A DNA stretch of 64,000 nt, from the NCBI GenBank assembly GCA_032718475.1, contig JAUCBJ010009103.1, positions 186,001 through 250,000 of the forward strand, given 5' to 3'. The notes beneath the pieces were generated by a model. The model was not told where the DNA came from. It saw nothing but the letters and a program-made list of their open reading frames with translations, and ran no database searches. This DNA comes from Nemertoderma westbladi (Eukaryota > Xenacoelomorpha > Nemertodermatida > Nemertodermatidae). Below are positions 39,401 through 45,400 of this stretch, piece after piece; position 1 is the stretch's first letter; each line of letters begins with the position of its first letter. Both the position numbers and the translations under genes were made by a program.

Positions 39401-42400
39401 ATCCTGAGTCTTTGTGTGGATTGTAATCGGTCCGAAGTTTTCCAGTCTCCCGCTAGAGGGCCACATGTCTAAACATTAAATGGCCACCCATTTCTTTGCT
39501 TTTAATCCGTTTAAGCTGAAACTTGGGAAGTATGTACTAGACCATTAGCTGTAAATTTCAAAGGAGGCTAATCTGTCTGCAGTTCTCCAGTCTGCCGCTA
39601 GAGGGCGAAATGTCCCGAATGTGAAATTATTCTTCCATTTAGTTGTTTATGATCTGATTACGCTGAAACTTGTCATATATGTACTAGAAGACATCCTAAG
39701 TCTTTGTGTGGACAGTAATCGGTCCGGAGTTTTCGAGTCTGCCGCTAGAGGGCGAAATGTAGGAAAGTGATAACCTTTGCGAATTCCTTGATCTTAATCT
39801 ATTTAAGCTGAATTTTGGAATATACAGTACCGGTATGTACTAGACCACATGCCTCGTCTTTGTGAGGAAGGTGATCGATCCGTAGTTCTTTAATATGCCG
39901 CTAGAGGGCTAAATGTATGAAAGTGAAAACCTTCCAACATTTCGTTATTTATGATCCGTCAATCGGAAACTTGGTAGATATGTAATAGACCATAGGCTGT
40001 GGCTTTGTAGGGAAACTAATCCTTCCTTCTTCAGTTACCCAGTCTCCCGCTAGAGGGTTAACGTTTTCCGGGAAAATCTTCTCCTATGTTTTTATAATCC
40101 TTTCGAGTTGATACTTAGCATTAACTCATTTCACGTGCTGCGCGAAGGCCCCACTTCGTGTTGTATAAACGTACCTTCCTGTCTGAGTCGGGGGCGCGAC
40201 TAAGTTGCGCCGCCCATATGTGGGTTCCGATCCCGACGTCGCCAGAGAACTCCCCGTTGGCGCGCGCCGCACCGAAGTTATTCGAGTTCCACTCGTTGGG
40301 ACTCCAGTTGGCGTCGTCAGTGTCGTTCCGAGGCGTCCTGGGTCCGTCGTCCGTGTCCCACGCCGAGGTCTGGTCCACCGGAATCTCACCCCATGCGTTA
40401 GACAACGTTAGGTGCGACTGCAGATAAACATAAATAAAGTTACAATATTATAAAGTTGGGCGAGACTGCAGAAAAATAAAAGTTGCAATAGAAAAAGTTG
40501 GGTGTCCATGCTGGGAAATAAAGTATAAATAAACAACGTTAGGTGTGACTGCAGTGAAATAAAGATACCAGGATAGCGTGAGGTGCGACTGCTGTGAAAT
40601 AAAGTTACAATGGCTAACGTTATGTGTGAGTACAGTAAAATAAAGTTTTCGTAAACACGAATTACGTGAACCTCTCTCTGTATTCAGTTTTAGTACACAC
40701 AATAAGTCCTTCCCAAGTGTTGACTCTTCTTTAATAAGAATTAGGAGAGGAATCCGCCATCTATTCGGGACTGAGTAAATCTACTCAGCAGCAAACTCTG
40801 TTGATATATATGACGTCGTATCGTAATAGCGTACCCAGAGTGGGCGGGGATTACGGTATATAAATAGTGGCACGGAGAACATTAATAAATCGGCTATAAC
40901 TACACCAAAGTGCATTGGCTCCTGGAAAGATATAAAAAAGGATACCATCTGGAAATCAGGTCTCTCCAGGCACCTGAAGACTAAGTGTACTTTTATACGG
41001 GGGGTGAACCTATACTAGCCCTAAATATCAGCTGGAGACAACACATGACAAACGCCGAGCTTTATGGTACAATACCACCTGTATCAACCACCCTCCGTGA
41101 ACGCAGATTACGATTCAGTGGGCACTGCTGGCGAAGTAAAGACGAGGTCATACCAGATCTACTTCTCTGGCAACCAACTCATGGAAAGCGTAGTCGTGGA
41201 CGACCGGCCATAACATATTTAGATCAACTTGAAAGGGATACTGAACTTGGGAGAAACGAAATTGCGACAACTATGGAGAATCGGGAAGCCTGGAAGGATC
41301 TCATTTCCACTCACCGAGCTCGCTCCACCTAGCAGTAGCTATAACCACATGGCTTCCCCTTATGTTACGCAAAGATGTCCCTGATATAACGTTGTAACAA
41401 AAATAATAGGTTAGATCGCAACCCAATTACTATTTGTAGGGAGGCAGATGTTGGTTGTGGTTGCGTATAATTTATAGGCGTGGCGCGTACGGAAGGGAAC
41501 TCTGAATACCTTGGAATCGTATGTCATATAATCGATAAAGGTATGGTTTAAACCCCCCACGATATAACTCCTGTGTATCTCCTTCGCATAACAACTGAAA
41601 CATAACGCCTGATTGATTACGAAATACACCATAGATAACTATTTCAAAAAATTCAATAAAAACGTCATAATTTTACTAATCTCAGGCAATGAGTGCCCGC
41701 AAACGTCACACTAAAACCTCTAATAAGGATTACTATATAGAGATGGAGTCATTTTAGTATCATACCGAGACTTGATTTTGTTTTTGAAAAAAAAAATTGG
41801 GCCAACAATCTCGCTAACATGGTAACGTGTTAATTAATTGTTTCAAAAAAAAATCTCATTAAAAAATGTTTCTTGTCTCCAAAGCCCAAAAATGGGGTCA
41901 GGACAGGTCAATTATATTTTTTCAATTCCAAATTTTTTTCCAGAAATTATTCTCAAATTAAACCTAATTTTAAGTAGGCCTTATGAAAAAAAAAAAAAAG
42001 CAAACAACGACGTTTGCAATGTTAAACTATTGTACAAATTTAGCTTCTTTCAAACGAGCGCGTAGATAATGTATCGTGGGCACTAATGTAACAAGAATAA
42101 TTGAATTATTAACAATACCGTATGTTAAGATAAGATACAATCATGGCTATAAATAAGGTTGACTACACCCAGCGGCGTTGTATTAATAACGAGGAACGCA
42201 AAATAAAATCATTGGCTCATTCTTAAAGGATATGATGATGGCATACAGACAGACAATCTAATGGCGACATTTAAACAACCAAAGGCAGGAAAATAAATAA
42301 CACCGGGATAGGTTGGGATGGGGTAGGGTGGGATGGGATGGGTTGTGATTGGATGGGATGGGGTTGGGTTGGGATGGGGTCGGGATGGGATGGGATGGGA

Positions 42401-45400
42401 TAGGATAGGATTGGAGGGATGGGATGGGTTGGGTTGTGATGGGATGGGGTTGGGATTGGGATGGGGTTGGGTTGGGATGGGATGGGATTTGATGGGATGG
42501 GATGGGATGGGGTGGGATAGGATGGGTTGTGATGGGATGGGATGGGATGGGATGGGTTGTGATGGGATGGGGTGGGGATGGGATGGGATGGGTTGTGATG
42601 GGATGGGATGTGATGGGATGGGATTGGATGGGATGGGATGGGATGGAATAGGATGGGTTGTGATTGGATGGGATGGGGTTGGGTTGGGATGGGGTCGGGA
42701 TGGGATGGGATGGGATGGGATAGGATAGGATAGGATAGGATAGGATAGGATAGGATTGGAGGGATGGGATGGGATGGGATGGGATGGGATGGGTTGGGTT
42801 GTGATGGGATGGGGTTGGGATGGGATTGGGATGGGATGGGGTTGGGTTGGGATGGGATGGGATGGGGTGGGATAGGATGGGTTGTGATGGGATGGGATGG
42901 GTTGTGATGGGATGGGGATGGAATGGGATGGGATGGGATAGGATGGGTTGTGATGGGATGGGATAGGATGGGATGGGATGGGGTTGGGATGGGGTTGGGA
43001 TGGGGTGGGGATGGGATGGGGATGGGATGGGATGGGATAGGATGGGTTGTGATGGGTTGTGATGGGATGGGATGGGTTGTGATGGGATGGGATGGGATGG
43101 GATGGGATGGGATGGGATGGGATGGGATGGGTTGTGATGGGATGGGATGGGATGGGGTGGGATGGGTTGTGATGGGATGGGATGGGTTGTGATGGGATGG
43201 GATGGGATAGGAACGTCGTTCTAAATAAATAAATGTGATCCCAACACATTGTGTAATAATAAATCTTATATTAATAATCATTTATTGTAGTAACAATAAT
43301 AATGTACCATGGATGTGAAATAATGCAAATAGAACGAGTCATAAATTATTATTTGCTGGTTTTGTTGATGTAAACTTATAACGCAGCCGCACCAGGGCCA
43401 GAACCACAGGCGACAAAATTCACGTGGCACTTTTTAATCATTAAACATTAAACCTTAAACCTTTTGAACTAAGTCTAGCAATGCTTAAAATGTTGAAACG
43501 CCAAATACATTGTCGCTATATTGAGCGAAAGCTACGTACGTCTATAACCAATGTACCAACCCAGATTGAGTTTTAACCCATAAAGCCTAACTCGGCTTGA
43601 GCAAACCTCACCCAAAGGAAATGGTTTAATTATATACCTCTAATGACGACTGAATGAAATATATCGTTTTGGGAAACCCAAAATCGCATTCAGTGCTTTT
43701 ATAGAGGATAAATAATAAAAAAAAATTTTTAACTTCGAATCATAAACAAACAGACAAACAAACAAACAGGCACTATTCTGCGCTGCTTATTTTCAAGCTA
43801 TTTTTCGACTCTTTTTCTTGTTAGAAAAATTCTAGAAATCCATTGCTTCAAATTGAATCTGCGAATTTTGGAATATTAAAACATAAAATAGAATAAAGCT
43901 CAAAAAATAAAAAATAAAAAAAGCTTTAAAAAAGCCCATAAACACGCACTAAAATCCTCATATAAAGAAAATGAGACAAAGTAGTCGAGTGCACTCTGCA
44001 GAGTGCACAGACAGATCTGTCTGTCTTATCAAACAATCATGATTATAGGGACTACGTATAAAGTTGTGGTGATGTGACAATGTTAATATTCTACACTATG
44101 CCAAACAATGCGGGGGGGGGGGGGGGGTGGTCACAATTTGATTTTAGCCAAAAATTAAAAAATGAAGGTTGAAAACTTGGCTTCTGCAGTTCTGACTGTT
44201 GACAAGGTACTTAAATTCAATTACTAAAAAAGTAAAAAAAACTGAAAATCGCATTAACGGGGTTATATATTCATTGTTTGTATATATACAGGTTGTATAT
44301 ACATTGTTGATATATGGAAGGGGGATTGGTGGGTATCACGAGTTTACTGTGTGCGCATGTTTATAAAATAAAGTATGCGGCATATGTGTCGCATATAGTA
44401 ATTACATCGCAGCTGCCGGATATGTCGTCCGATTAGAACCAGCATGCCTACAACCATAGAGGTTACAAGGGGTAATCGAATCTATATAATCCTTAGTTAT
44501 ATTTACCTTATTATATTTACGTATTTGGGCGTACTAACTAATACACACTCAATAATATTAGATGTAAACTGTAAGAGGAATGTTAATAATCAACATATAT
44601 TTATCTCGAATACCAAAGTTGTGTATATGTGTGTTGTGTGTATGTTGGGTTGTGAATGGAAGGGTCGTTGGTTCGAATACCAGTCATTTCGTAAATTTAT
44701 GTAATGATTATAAAAATCCAAAGAAGGTCATGTCTATATTTAGGTATAACGCGGTGACATAAAACTGAACATACAACGTAACCGCGTGATGTAATGGCAT
44801 ACTGACTGAGAAATAGTCGCACTGAGATATAAAGTTGGAAAATATGTAGTCCTGGCTATTTGGTAGTGCGAAATTAATTCCATAGAGATAAATATAATCA
44901 TACATTATTTACTGCTTAAACAATAATGAGAATAATAATGAGAATGGGTTTCTGTTATATATTATATACTAAATAAATAATCAAATAACACGTTAACTGT
45001 TGAGAATCGAGAATAATTGTAAAATGAGGGAAAATTATGTGTTATCTGGGAAAATTAACCAATAAAAAGACTATTAATTGTAATTTTATTTTATTTTATT
45101 ATTATCATCTGATTAACGTTTCGATATAATGGAAATTATGTTTAAAAACATTATAAAGTGAATATTTCCATAATCATATTAATTTCGCTACGTGTTTCTA
45201 TAGCGATTGCGACTTCGAATGAAAACCTTACTCACGATCGCAATAAAAATGTATTGGTACCGGTACCGGCTCAGGCGGTATTATGGTACCGGCTCAGACG
45301 GTATTGTGGTACCGGCTCAGACGGTATTGTGGTACCGGCTCTCAGACGGTATTGTGGTACCGGCTCAGACGGTATTGTGGTACCGGCTCAGACGGTATTG

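Noticed and set aside
42308-43211. Interstitial telomere
   Set aside because: The unit is GGGAT, not TTAGGG or another known animal telomere repeat, and it lies inside an intron.
42209-43281. Pro/His/Ser repeat proteins encoded by the GGGAT array
   Set aside because: Artefact of a stop-free pentamer; open in several frames on both strands.
43550-43713. Hammerhead ribozyme or functional tRNA in the 160-bp element
   Set aside because: The conserved CTGATGA...GAAA core is absent on both strands, and there is no B box.
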